47,498 bases of DNA from the NCBI GenBank assembly GCA_002843155.1, contig PGZD01000013.1:1-47498 (forward strand). Direction: 5' to 3'. Positions within the stretch are counted from its first letter, which is position 1. The number at the start of each line of letters is the position of its first letter. The DNA is from Gammaproteobacteria bacterium HGW-Gammaproteobacteria-3. GTDB lineage: Bacteria > Pseudomonadota > Gammaproteobacteria > Methylococcales > Methylomonadaceae. The position numbers and the translations under genes are program-made. Below the pieces are notes generated by a model. That model did no database searches. It was not told the origin of the DNA and saw nothing but the letters and a program-made list of their open reading frames with translations. Below, piece after piece: positions 18,680 to 25,972 of the stretch.

Positions 18680-19570
18680 ATGACACGTAAAACGGCAAAA
18701 GACTTTGATCCCGAAGTGCTGAAACTTTTCGACCGCTATGTCCACGGCGATATTTCACGGCGTGGATTCTTGGCTTCGGCGGCTAAATTCGCGGTTGCGG
18801 GATTAACGGCGGAAGTATTGCTCGATGCGCTAAACCCGCGTTATGCCGAGGCGCAGCAAATCAAACCGGACGATACCCGCATTACCGCCGAGTATGTCGA
18901 ATATCCATCGCCTCAGGGCTACGGCAAGATTCGTGGCTATCGGGTAAAGCCGGCGCGGCTTGAAGGTAAATTGCCGACGGTCTTGGTGGTGCATGAAAAC
19001 CGTGGCCTGAACCCGCATATCGAAGACATTGCCCGGCGTGTCACATTGGATAATTTCATCGCTTTCGCACCCGATGCTTTGTATCCATTGGGCGGCTATC
19101 CAGGTGATGAAGACAAGGCGCGTGAGTTGTTCCAGCAGCTCGATCAGGACAAGACGCAAAACGATTTTCTGGCCGCTGCGGCGGTATTGAAATCGCTGCC
19201 TGAAGGCAACGGCAAAGTCGGCGTGGTTGGTTTTTGTTACGGCGGAGGCATTGCCAATTTCCTTGCCACCCGGATTGCCGATCTGGGCGCGGTGGTGCCG
19301 TTTTACGGCCGCCAACCGGCAGCGGAAGATGTCGCCAATATCAAGGCGCCGCTGCAACTGCATTACGCGGGCGAGGACGAGCGCGTCAATGCCGGTTGGC
19401 CGACTTACGAACGGGCCCTGAAAGACGCAGGCGTTGCCTATAAGGCTTACATTTATCCCGGCGTACAGCACGGTTTCAACAACGATACCACGCCTCGTTA
19501 CGACGAAGCGTCCGCCAAACTGGCTTGGGAGCGAACCATCGGTTTTTTCAACACTCATCTTCGCAGCTAA
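18680..19570 (+). CDS. Tat-exported dienelactone hydrolase family protein
   Basis: The 296-residue protein starts at ATG 18680 (AGGAG 8 bases upstream). It carries a twin-arginine type leader that begins some way in (SRRGFLASAAKFAVAGL, about residues 26-42). The alpha/beta-hydrolase domain has the dienelactone hydrolase nucleophile Cys186 in GFCYGGG, Asp233 in AGEDERVNAGW and His264 in QHGFNNDT as the probable triad, and the HENRG segment (105-109) with the partner glutamate. The family hydrolyses lactones or related esters. E. coli YghX-like proteins share this leader and layout. It follows the lactonase-like protein on the same strand but is separated by 440 bases with a repeat, so a separate promoter is likely. 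Confidence 0.87.
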   Translation: MTRKTAKDFDPEVLKLFDRYVHGDISRRGFLASAAKFAVAGLTAEVLLDALNPRYAEAQQIKPDDTRITAEYVEYPSPQGYGKIRGYRVKPARLEGKLPTVLVVHENRGLNPHIEDIARRVTLDNFIAFAPDALYPLGGYPGDEDKARELFQQLDQDKTQNDFLAAAAVLKSLPEGNGKVGVVGFCYGGGIANFLATRIADLGAVVPFYGRQPAAEDVANIKAPLQLHYAGEDERVNAGWPTYERALKDAGVAYKAYIYPGVQHGFNNDTTPRYDEASAKLAWERTIGFFNTHLRS

Positions 19571-19633
19571 CGGTTAACGAATATGAAACCGGGCATGTCA
19601 AGCGCTCTAATCATTTATTAGGAATTGAAGATC

Positions 19634-21778
19634 ATGCATTCAATGCGGTTAATGTTATTAGCAGTGATTGTGACGACTGTTTTGGGTAGTCAAGCCCATG
19701 CAATTTCGCATGAGGCGGCCACCGAACAAGTGACGGCACAACTGATCGCTTCGGTCGATGCCGTGCGCCCGGGCGATGAGATTTTGGTCGGCGTGCAGCA
19801 GAGAATCATTCCGCATTGGCATACCTATTGGGTCAATCCGGGCGATTCCGGTTTGGCGACCAAGATCGACTACACATTACCGGAGGGTGCGTCTGTCGGC
19901 GATATTCAATGGCCGACGCCGAGCCTGATTCAGCTGGGTCCCGTGATCAACTACGGCTACGAGAATGAGGTGACGCTTTTGTCGCCTTTGTCGGTGCCGA
20001 AGGATGCCGTCATCGGTGAACGTTTTCCGATCCAGGCAAAAGTGAAATGGTTGGTGTGCGAGGAAGTATGCATTCCTCAACAAGTCGATTTGGCTTTGGA
20101 GTTGCCTATCGTGAGTTTCGTCGAATCAACCGGGCCGGGCAGTCCGTTGATAGAGCGGGCGCTCGCAAGCTTGCCGGTGACGAGTCCTTGGCCGATTGAT
20201 GTTAAGCCGAGCGGCGACGACTTGACCTTGAGGATAAGCGGTAGCGAACTGAGTTCGGCGGAAATAACAACGGTTCGGTTTTATCCGGAACAATGGGGCA
20301 GGATATCGCATGGCGCTCCGCAGCAGGACAGGCAGGCCGATGATGCCATTGAATTAACCTTGCGTCCTGGCGAGGCGCCATTGTCGCTCGGAGAACCCTT
20401 GGTCGGCGTGTTGACCCTTACCGAGAACATCGAAGGTCAAGCGATAACGCGGGGTTATATCGTCAACGTCCCTTTGAGCGGCGGTTCGCCGGACATCACG
20501 GTGAATGATCCGCCCGCCTTGCTGTTGCCGTCGGCCATGTTGTTGGCGCTGTTGGGCGGCGTGATTCTGAACCTGATGCCTTGCGTGTTTCCGGTGCTGT
20601 CGATCAAAGCCTTGTCTTTGATCCAACATGCGCATGAGGCACCACGGCAAACCCAATTGCAAGGTTGGGCCTATACCTCCGGGATACTGGCAAGCTTTGC
20701 GTTACTGGGCGGTTTATTGATCGCCTTGAAAACCGGGGGCGCGCAAATCGGCTGGGGGTTTCAATTTCAATCGCCATTGTTCGTGTTGGCTGTGGCTTAT
20801 TTGATGTTTGCGGTCGGGCTCAGTCTGTCCGGTGTGTTTACGATCGGCAACTCGATAGTCGGCGTCGGGTCCTCGCTCGCGCAGCGCTCCGGTTATTCGG
20901 GAAGCTTCTTTACCGGCGTGTTGGCCACGATCGTGGCAACCCCCTGCACGGCGCCGTTCATGGGCGTGGCTCTTGGGTTCGCGCTATCCCAGTCGCCTGT
21001 CGTGTTGCTGGCGGTTTTTCTGAGTTTGGGGTTTGGGCTGGCCTTGCCTTATTTGTTGCTGAGTTACTGGCCTGCCTTGCAAAGACGCTTGCCCAAGCCC
21101 GGTGTCTGGATGGACCGCTTGAAACAAGGCTTGGCTTTTCCCATGTATGGAGCTGCCGTCTGGCTGGTGTGGGTATTGGCGCAGCAGGCCGGATTGAACG
21201 CGGTTGCCGTAGCCTTGGGCGGCATGGTCGCGATCAGCTTTGCCGCATGGCTTTATGAGACCACCAAATACTCGAATGCTGGCGCACGGCGCAGTGGTGC
21301 CGGTTTTGCCGGAGTGGCCTTGGCGGCGGCATTGTTGGGCGGGTATGGGTCTGTCGAAACACCGGCCTCGGCTGTAACGTTTGAGAGTGAACAAACTCCG
21401 CAAAAAAACTGGGAGCCCTATAGCGCCCTGCGTTTAGCCGAGTTGAGGGCAGAGGGTAAACCCGTTTTTCTGAATTTTACCGCTGCCTGGTGTATCAGTT
21501 GCCTGGTCAACGAGCGGGTTGCACTGAGTCAAGCATCGGTGATCGACGCCTTCGAGCAATCGGGTATTACCTATCTGAAAGGCGATTGGACGAATCGAGA
21601 TGCTGAAATTACAAAAATTCTTGCAGAATTCGGTCGTAGCGGCGTGCCGCTTTATGTTTATTACCCGGCGGGAATCGATGCCGAACCGGAGGTATTGCCG
21701 CAACTATTGACGCCGGAAATTGTGACTCAAACGGTTACTGCGCCATCGAAGTTTGTGTCGTTGGCGATTAGGCACTGA
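19634..21778 (+). CDS. DsbD/ScsB-type thiol:disulfide transmembrane reductase
   Basis: This 714-residue protein contains all three parts of the DsbD/ScsB family. The N-terminal periplasmic domain has a redox pair CEEVC (about residues 142-146). The central eight-helix membrane domain has single cysteines in LMPCVFPVLS (about 316) and VATPCTAPFMG (about 437). The C-terminal thioredoxin domain has CISC (about 619-622). Electrons pass from cytoplasmic thioredoxin through the membrane cysteines to periplasmic partners. The large N-terminal domain is closer to ScsB-like proteins than to classical DsbD. The start ATG 19634 follows AGGAATTGAAG and gives a clean signal peptide (SQAHAIS). A redoxin and cytochromes downstream are plausible electron acceptors. 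Confidence 0.9.
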   Translation: MHSMRLMLLAVIVTTVLGSQAHAISHEAATEQVTAQLIASVDAVRPGDEILVGVQQRIIPHWHTYWVNPGDSGLATKIDYTLPEGASVGDIQWPTPSLIQLGPVINYGYENEVTLLSPLSVPKDAVIGERFPIQAKVKWLVCEEVCIPQQVDLALELPIVSFVESTGPGSPLIERALASLPVTSPWPIDVKPSGDDLTLRISGSELSSAEITTVRFYPEQWGRISHGAPQQDRQADDAIELTLRPGEAPLSLGEPLVGVLTLTENIEGQAITRGYIVNVPLSGGSPDITVNDPPALLLPSAMLLALLGGVILNLMPCVFPVLSIKALSLIQHAHEAPRQTQLQGWAYTSGILASFALLGGLLIALKTGGAQIGWGFQFQSPLFVLAVAYLMFAVGLSLSGVFTIGNSIVGVGSSLAQRSGYSGSFFTGVLATIVATPCTAPFMGVALGFALSQSPVVLLAVFLSLGFGLALPYLLLSYWPALQRRLPKPGVWMDRLKQGLAFPMYGAAVWLVWVLAQQAGLNAVAVALGGMVAISFAAWLYETTKYSNAGARRSGAGFAGVALAAALLGGYGSVETPASAVTFESEQTPQKNWEPYSALRLAELRAEGKPVFLNFTAAWCISCLVNERVALSQASVIDAFEQSGITYLKGDWTNRDAEITKILAEFGRSGVPLYVYYPAGIDAEPEVLPQLLTPEIVTQTVTAPSKFVSLAIRH

Positions 21779-22070
21779 GCGACAGATATCGTAAACAAAT
21801 GCATTTTGATAATGCAAAGAATTTGGTTTTGGGAAAAATGCTGGATGCGCAATTTCCCGTAATGGAAAGCGATTAATTGACCGGGCCGATAGCGAGGGGA
21901 GGCGCAATCCAGCCTAATTGGGAATCAATTCGGGTATCGGTGGAAACTGTAAGAGTTCATCTGTCGGTTTTTATGATCGCACTTGACGGACCAATCAGGG
22001 CGGGAGAACGAAGGATCGACTTCCGTCTTTTTATGAAAGTCGACAAATTTTTGGCTGGGGGCAAATCACT

Positions 22071-22508
22071 ATGATTACGATTATCCAAAGGTGGCTATCC
22101 AAACTAACGAAGCAACGGCGCATGAGCCTAGCCTTGATCGCGTTTGGTTTGCTTATCACGATGCCCGGCATGATGGGTCATGCTTTCATTTGGATCGTCA
22201 TTCATATCTATGAAATGCTTGAATTTATTCTTGATGAAGCCATCCATCATTTTTTTGAGACGAGCCGGCATGCTACGCAAGTCATCGTTTTTTACCTGAT
22301 GGCCGGATTGTTTCTGTGTGGTTTTTATCTGTTGGTGCGAAGACTGCTTGTGCTTTATCGCCATGCCGTCAACGTCTACCCGCAATGGCGGAATGTTCAA
22401 AAGGAAAAGATCACCGAATTTTGGGCAAGCTTGTCTTGGGTCAATAAGATACAAGTCTTTTTTGGAAGCACATTCAGCGGGGCATTTCTTGTCCTATGGG
22501 TGTTTTGA
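22071..22508 (+). CDS. Small His-rich membrane protein, unknown function
   Basis: The product is 145 residues with three probable membrane helices (about 20-48, 66-92 and 125-145). The first loop region is rich in His and acidic residues (HAFIWIVIHIYEML, DEAIHHFFETSRHATQ), which could bind a metal or heme, but no known motif is complete. A GGGGG run at 22054-22059 may be the ribosome site. I do not recognise the family. It sits between the DsbD-like transporter and an exported redoxin, so an envelope redox role is possible but not shown. Confidence 0.6.
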   Translation: MITIIQRWLSKLTKQRRMSLALIAFGLLITMPGMMGHAFIWIVIHIYEMLEFILDEAIHHFFETSRHATQVIVFYLMAGLFLCGFYLLVRRLLVLYRHAVNVYPQWRNVQKEKITEFWASLSWVNKIQVFFGSTFSGAFLVLWVF

Positions 22509-22640
22509 GCGATTTTGCCGTAATGAATGTAAACCGATTAGCCATTAAAGGAGCCGAGAATGATTTAACAATCCGTCAAATGACAAATAAGCCGATTACG
22601 TTTTTTAGCCATTCAATTAATATTTTTAAGAGAGTCCAGT

Positions 22641-23261
22641 ATGAAATTAAAAAATCTTTCACACATTACTTTAGCGAGTCTTATTTTCGGATTGCTGTCT
22701 TTAACCGCCAATGCCGAACCCGTCGTGGATCAACCTGCTCCGGTCTTTTCGGGCGCCGCTGCCGACGGCAGCACTATTAAACTGGAGGAGCTCAAAGGAA
22801 AAACCGTGATACTGGAATGGACGAATCACGAATGTCCGTTTGTGGTCAAACATTATGAAAGCGGCAATATCCCGAATTTACAAAAAGAAGCTTCGGCCCA
22901 AGGTTTTGTTTGGCTTCAGGTGATTTCGTCGGCGCCGGGAAAACAAGGCCATGTGGATGGCGACACGGCGCGTAGGCTCAATGAAGAGCGCGGCGCGACG
23001 CCGACCAATACCGTGTTCGACGATGATGGTTCAATCGGGAGGCTGTACGGCGCCACGAACACGCCGCAGTTTTTTATCATCAACCCCGAAGGCATACTCG
23101 TTTATAAGGGCGGCATAGACAGTATCGCTTCGGCCGATAAAGCCGATATTGCGCAAGCTGAAAATTATATAAGTTTGGCTTTTGCCGATCTGGCGGCAGG
23201 TAAAAAGATTGCAAAATCCAGCACGAAACCTTATGGCTGTACGGTCAAGTATGCAAGTTAG
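22641..23261 (+). CDS. Exported redoxin (AhpC/TSA-thioredoxin-like)
   Basis: The 206-residue protein has a signal peptide ending TANAEP and a thioredoxin-fold domain. The expected active-site region reads EWTNHECPFVVKHYES, with one cysteine (Cys65) instead of a CxxC pair. A second conserved cysteine lies at the C-terminus in KPYGCTVKY (Cys200). This pattern is typical of a redoxin subgroup in which the distant cysteine probably resolves the first. Likely role: periplasmic peroxide or thiol chemistry, possibly reduced by the DsbD/ScsB-type protein encoded upstream; that pairing is inferred. The start has AGAG upstream. Confidence 0.82.
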   Translation: MKLKNLSHITLASLIFGLLSLTANAEPVVDQPAPVFSGAAADGSTIKLEELKGKTVILEWTNHECPFVVKHYESGNIPNLQKEASAQGFVWLQVISSAPGKQGHVDGDTARRLNEERGATPTNTVFDDDGSIGRLYGATNTPQFFIINPEGILVYKGGIDSIASADKADIAQAENYISLAFADLAAGKKIAKSSTKPYGCTVKYAS

Positions 23262-23369
23262 GTTTTGTCGAATAAATAAAGACGTCATGAGGCCGAGCGT
23301 TCGCCTGTTTCGCATCGGTGATTGGCGGCAGACGCATAGGAATTATGTTAGATAAAAAGGGGGAATAAA

Positions 23370-24074
23370 ATGAAGACTACGGTAGACGTTTGGGATCTTC
23401 CTGTTAGGTTGTTTCATTGGACTTTAGTGCTGGCGTTGGTGGCGGGTTATATAACGGCCAGACTCGGAGGGTCTTGGATCGATTGGCATGGCCGCATCGG
23501 GCTTCTGATTTTAGGCTTGCTGATCTTCAGGTTGGTCTGGGGCTTTACCGGTTCAACCCATGCGCGATTTGCGAGTTTTTTTCCGACCTGGGGAAGGCTT
23601 TCAGCTTATTTCAAAGGTCAATGGCAAGGTATCGGGCATAATCCATTGGGTGCGCTTTCGGTATTGGCTTTGTTGGCTTTGTTGTTTTCACAGGTCGGTA
23701 CGGGGTTGTTCGCCAACGATGATATCGCCTATGAAGGACACCTATTCTCTTTGATTGATAAAACGACCAGCGATCGCATGACGGGCTGGCACAGCTCGAT
23801 TTTCGATGTTTTGCTGTTGTTGGTGGGCTTGCATATCGCTTCGATCATTTATTATCGGTTTATCAAGAAAAATGATTTGGTCAGGCCGATGTTGACAGGG
23901 AAAAAACAGGTCCCCCAAGCGTTGTCAGTACCCACTGCTAGCGTAGGCTCGACCCGTTTTGTCGTTTCACTGTTATTGACCGTTATTGTGGTTTGGGGCG
24001 TCGCAGAAGGTGCGTCCCAATTTTCTCCCCACGCGAATCTTCAGCAAACGGCCCAATCCGCACCGAGTTTTTAA
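23370..24074 (+). CDS. Cytochrome b561-family membrane protein
   Basis: The 234-residue integral membrane protein opens VWDLPVRLFHWTLVLALV, the typical start of prokaryotic cytochrome b561/hydrogenase-b subunits, with His in helix 1. Further candidate heme ligands are His in DWHGRIGLLILG, and His in WHSSIFDVLLLLVGLHIASI in helix 4. A fifth hydrophobic stretch near the C-terminus (FVVSLLLTVIVVWGVAEG) looks like an additional anchor. Such proteins transfer electrons from quinol to periplasmic c-type cytochromes. The cytochrome c' gene downstream makes that the obvious partner. The ribosome site is GGGGGA just before ATG 23370. Confidence 0.88.
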   Translation: MKTTVDVWDLPVRLFHWTLVLALVAGYITARLGGSWIDWHGRIGLLILGLLIFRLVWGFTGSTHARFASFFPTWGRLSAYFKGQWQGIGHNPLGALSVLALLALLFSQVGTGLFANDDIAYEGHLFSLIDKTTSDRMTGWHSSIFDVLLLLVGLHIASIIYYRFIKKNDLVRPMLTGKKQVPQALSVPTASVGSTRFVVSLLLTVIVVWGVAEGASQFSPHANLQQTAQSAPSF

Positions 24075-24098
24075 CACGTTGTGCGACACGTTTTTAAG

Positions 24099-24217
24099 GT
24101 AACTGTTCACACCCCCAGGCAAGTATTCAGTCCCTTTCTTTGAGAAAAGGGGCTAGGGGAGAATTTTTAGATAAATCCCCCCTCGCCCCCCCTTTTCCGA
24201 AGAAGATGAACAGTTAC
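24099..24217. repeat. Long imperfect inverted repeat (MITE-like hairpin)
   Basis: The outer arms are an exact 11-bp inverted repeat, GTAACTGTTCA (24099-24109) and TGAACAGTTAC (24207-24217). Inside, a purine-rich left arm (GAGAAAAGGGGCTAGGGGAG) faces a pyrimidine-rich right arm (CCCCCCTCGCCCCCCCTTTTCC) as an imperfect stem. The 119-base unit could fold almost end to end. It resembles widespread intergenic AGGG-rich palindromes. It lies between the cytochrome b561 and cytochrome c' genes and may uncouple them. Confidence 0.6.
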
Positions 24218-24385
24218 TTTTTAAGTGTTATATCGATGTCAAAGCCTATATGGTCATATTCAACCAGCACCTAAATTTCATGGTTGACCACCTTGGATAA
24301 TTTAGGCGCCGGGGGGAACTAGATTTGTGGCTCAATATTTGCTTTAACTTTTTTGTATTTTTATGACTACATGGAAATGATACCA

Positions 24386-24847
24386 ATGAAGAAAAAAATT
24401 ACCTTAACCTTAATTCTAGCCGTATCCTCGACCACAGCCTTAGCCGGTCCCATCGAAGAACAAATCCGATTCCGGCAATCGGCTTATTCGTTCATCGGCT
24501 GGAACACGGCAAAAATCAAGAAACACGTCGTGACTAACCCCGAGAGCTATAACAAGGAGTACGTCGCGGCTGCCGCAAACGCGATTGCCGCAGCGGCTAA
24601 TTCCGGTCTTGGCGAGCTTTACGGAGAGGGCACCGATCAAGGTATCGGTTGGAAAAAAACACGCTTAAAGCCGGAATTTTTCCAGAAAAAAGACGAAGTT
24701 GTCAAAGTCGCGAACGACTTCAATCTGGCCGCCAATGAACTGGCCAAAGTCGCGGCGTCGGGCGATATCAGTGTTATCAAGGAAAAATTCGGCAAGCTGA
24801 CCGATACTTGCAAAAGCTGCCATGATCTGGTCCGCATCAAGGAATAA
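24386..24847 (+). CDS. Cytochrome c' (class II c-type cytochrome)
   Basis: The 153-residue precursor has a signal peptide ending TALAGP and a four-helix-bundle sequence. The heme motif CKSCH is near the C-terminus (about residues 142-146), as in all class II cytochromes c. The first helix has an RQSAYSFIGWNTAKIK segment in the expected place. Cytochromes c' bind NO and CO at a five-coordinate heme and are thought to protect against nitrosative stress; in methanotrophs they are common. The start at 24386 (GGAAATG upstream) is preferred over in-frame ATGs at 24353 and 24371, which would disrupt the signal peptide. A strong hairpin terminator follows. Confidence 0.9.
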   Translation: MKKKITLTLILAVSSTTALAGPIEEQIRFRQSAYSFIGWNTAKIKKHVVTNPESYNKEYVAAAANAIAAAANSGLGELYGEGTDQGIGWKKTRLKPEFFQKKDEVVKVANDFNLAANELAKVAASGDISVIKEKFGKLTDTCKSCHDLVRIKE

Positions 24848-24926
24848 CATTCATCGAGGTCATTTTTTAAATCCCACCCCTTGCATCCCGTCTCCGCAGC
24901 CGAGAACAGGAATGCCTTTCCTATCC

Positions 24927-24950
24927 GCTCCGCCGTTTATACGGCGGAGC
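24927..24950 (+). terminator. Strong hairpin terminator after cytochrome c'
   Basis: GCTCCGCCG (24927-24935) and CGGCGGAGC (24942-24950) form a perfect 9-bp stem with a 6-base loop, followed by a T-rich stretch (AACATTTTTAATC). This is a good intrinsic terminator 80 bases after the cytochrome c' stop. It separates that gene from the rhodanese-like/DUF1549 operon. Confidence 0.8.
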
Positions 24951-24967
24951 AACATTTTTAATCGAAC

Positions 24968-25181
24968 GTGTCGGCGCTTGCTTTTACGACTCTTTTCACC
25001 GGGAATGACATTACAACCGCTTTCGCTCAAATGTATCCGGCGCCGCGTGCAGATAATGAAAGCACTCGATCTCAATGGAGACGGCATCACTGTTTGCCAA
25101 GCAACATCGATTGCTGTTCGCCTGCTGAATTATCAACAATTTCGCTCGCAACAAGCCTCCTTCGACGGCATGTTCCGGTAA
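24968..25181 (+). pseudogene. Possible EF-hand protein remnant
   Basis: One frame gives a short signal-peptide-like stretch (24968 onward: SALAFTTLFTGND...TAFAQ). Another frame at 25059-25103 reads MKALDLNGDGITVCQA, which contains the DxNxDG core of a calcium-binding EF-hand loop (starting 25068). Position 12 of the loop is Ala rather than Glu, and no single frame joins the leader to the motif. It may be a decayed exported EF-hand gene or a chance match. The rest of 24848-25476 shows no gene. Confidence 0.25.
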
Positions 25182-25476
25182 GTGGATCTGGGGTAAATGC
25201 ATTTTTTTTCGCTGCCGATAAACCTCCAACATACTGAAGCAATGCCTTGCCCCGCTGAATGGCGGCTATCTGCCTGCATTTGTCATTCCAGATTGAATTA
25301 TGGCCCGACAATTGCTGCAACATTATCGAATACCGGCCCATACCGCAAAGTCAACGACTGCAGAACCTGAACTGTCAGTAATGACCCGCGACCGGCATGA
25401 AATATCGACTCGGGGAAAGAGGACTTCACGACTCAGCACCCATTTTTATATACCATTTTTAAAGAGAGCAATTTCA

Positions 25477-25938
25477 ATGAAGCAAACGAGCACACTGGCG
25501 ATGATTTTACTGGTTCTGGCAAGTCCTTTGGCTGTTGCCGGAGCCCATCAGAAAAACGACGAACAATCCACCAAATCTCAGACGTCCGGTTATCAAGCCT
25601 CCTCGCCGCAAATCAAACGGGCTGGTTTGGAAGCACTACTGGCAAAGCCTGAGCATTTGTTGATCATCGATCTGCGCGATCCTCATGAAATCAGCGCCAT
25701 CGGCGGCTTTCCCGCCTATCTCAATATTCAGGCGAAGCAGTTGGAAAGCCATTTGGCGTTCATTCCCAAAGACCGGACGATCGTGACCGTATCGAATCAT
25801 GGCGGGCGCTCCGGCAAGGCGGCCGACCTGCTGGCCGCCAACGGCTTCAAAGTGGCCGGTTGGTTGGGTGCACAATATTACGAGGAAGAAGGCGGGCATT
25901 TGGTCAAAGCCCCTTTATCCAAAAAGGACGCTCAATAA
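25477..25938 (+). CDS. Exported rhodanese-like protein lacking the catalytic cysteine
   Basis: The 153-residue protein has a signal peptide ending AVAGAHQ and a rhodanese domain (about 48-146): LLIIDLRDPHEIS is the typical CH2A-like region, and TIVTVSNHGGRSGKAADLLAANGF is the active-site loop region. Active rhodaneses have C-x4-R at this loop. Here the position is Ser106 (S-N-H-G-G-R), and no cysteine occurs anywhere in the protein. It therefore should not carry a persulfide by the usual route and may be a binding or sensory domain. ATG 25477 has AAAGAGAG upstream. It starts an apparent operon with the DUF1549/DUF1553 gene (34-base gap). Confidence 0.83.
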   Translation: MKQTSTLAMILLVLASPLAVAGAHQKNDEQSTKSQTSGYQASSPQIKRAGLEALLAKPEHLLIIDLRDPHEISAIGGFPAYLNIQAKQLESHLAFIPKDRTIVTVSNHGGRSGKAADLLAANGFKVAGWLGAQYYEEEGGHLVKAPLSKKDAQ

Positions 25939-25972
25939 TAATCGATGAAGCAGTTATAACAAGAGGGCACAC

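Noticed and set aside
21877-22074. Short plus-strand frame before the His-rich membrane protein
   Set aside because: No similarity or leader features; it overlaps the likely ribosome site of the next gene.
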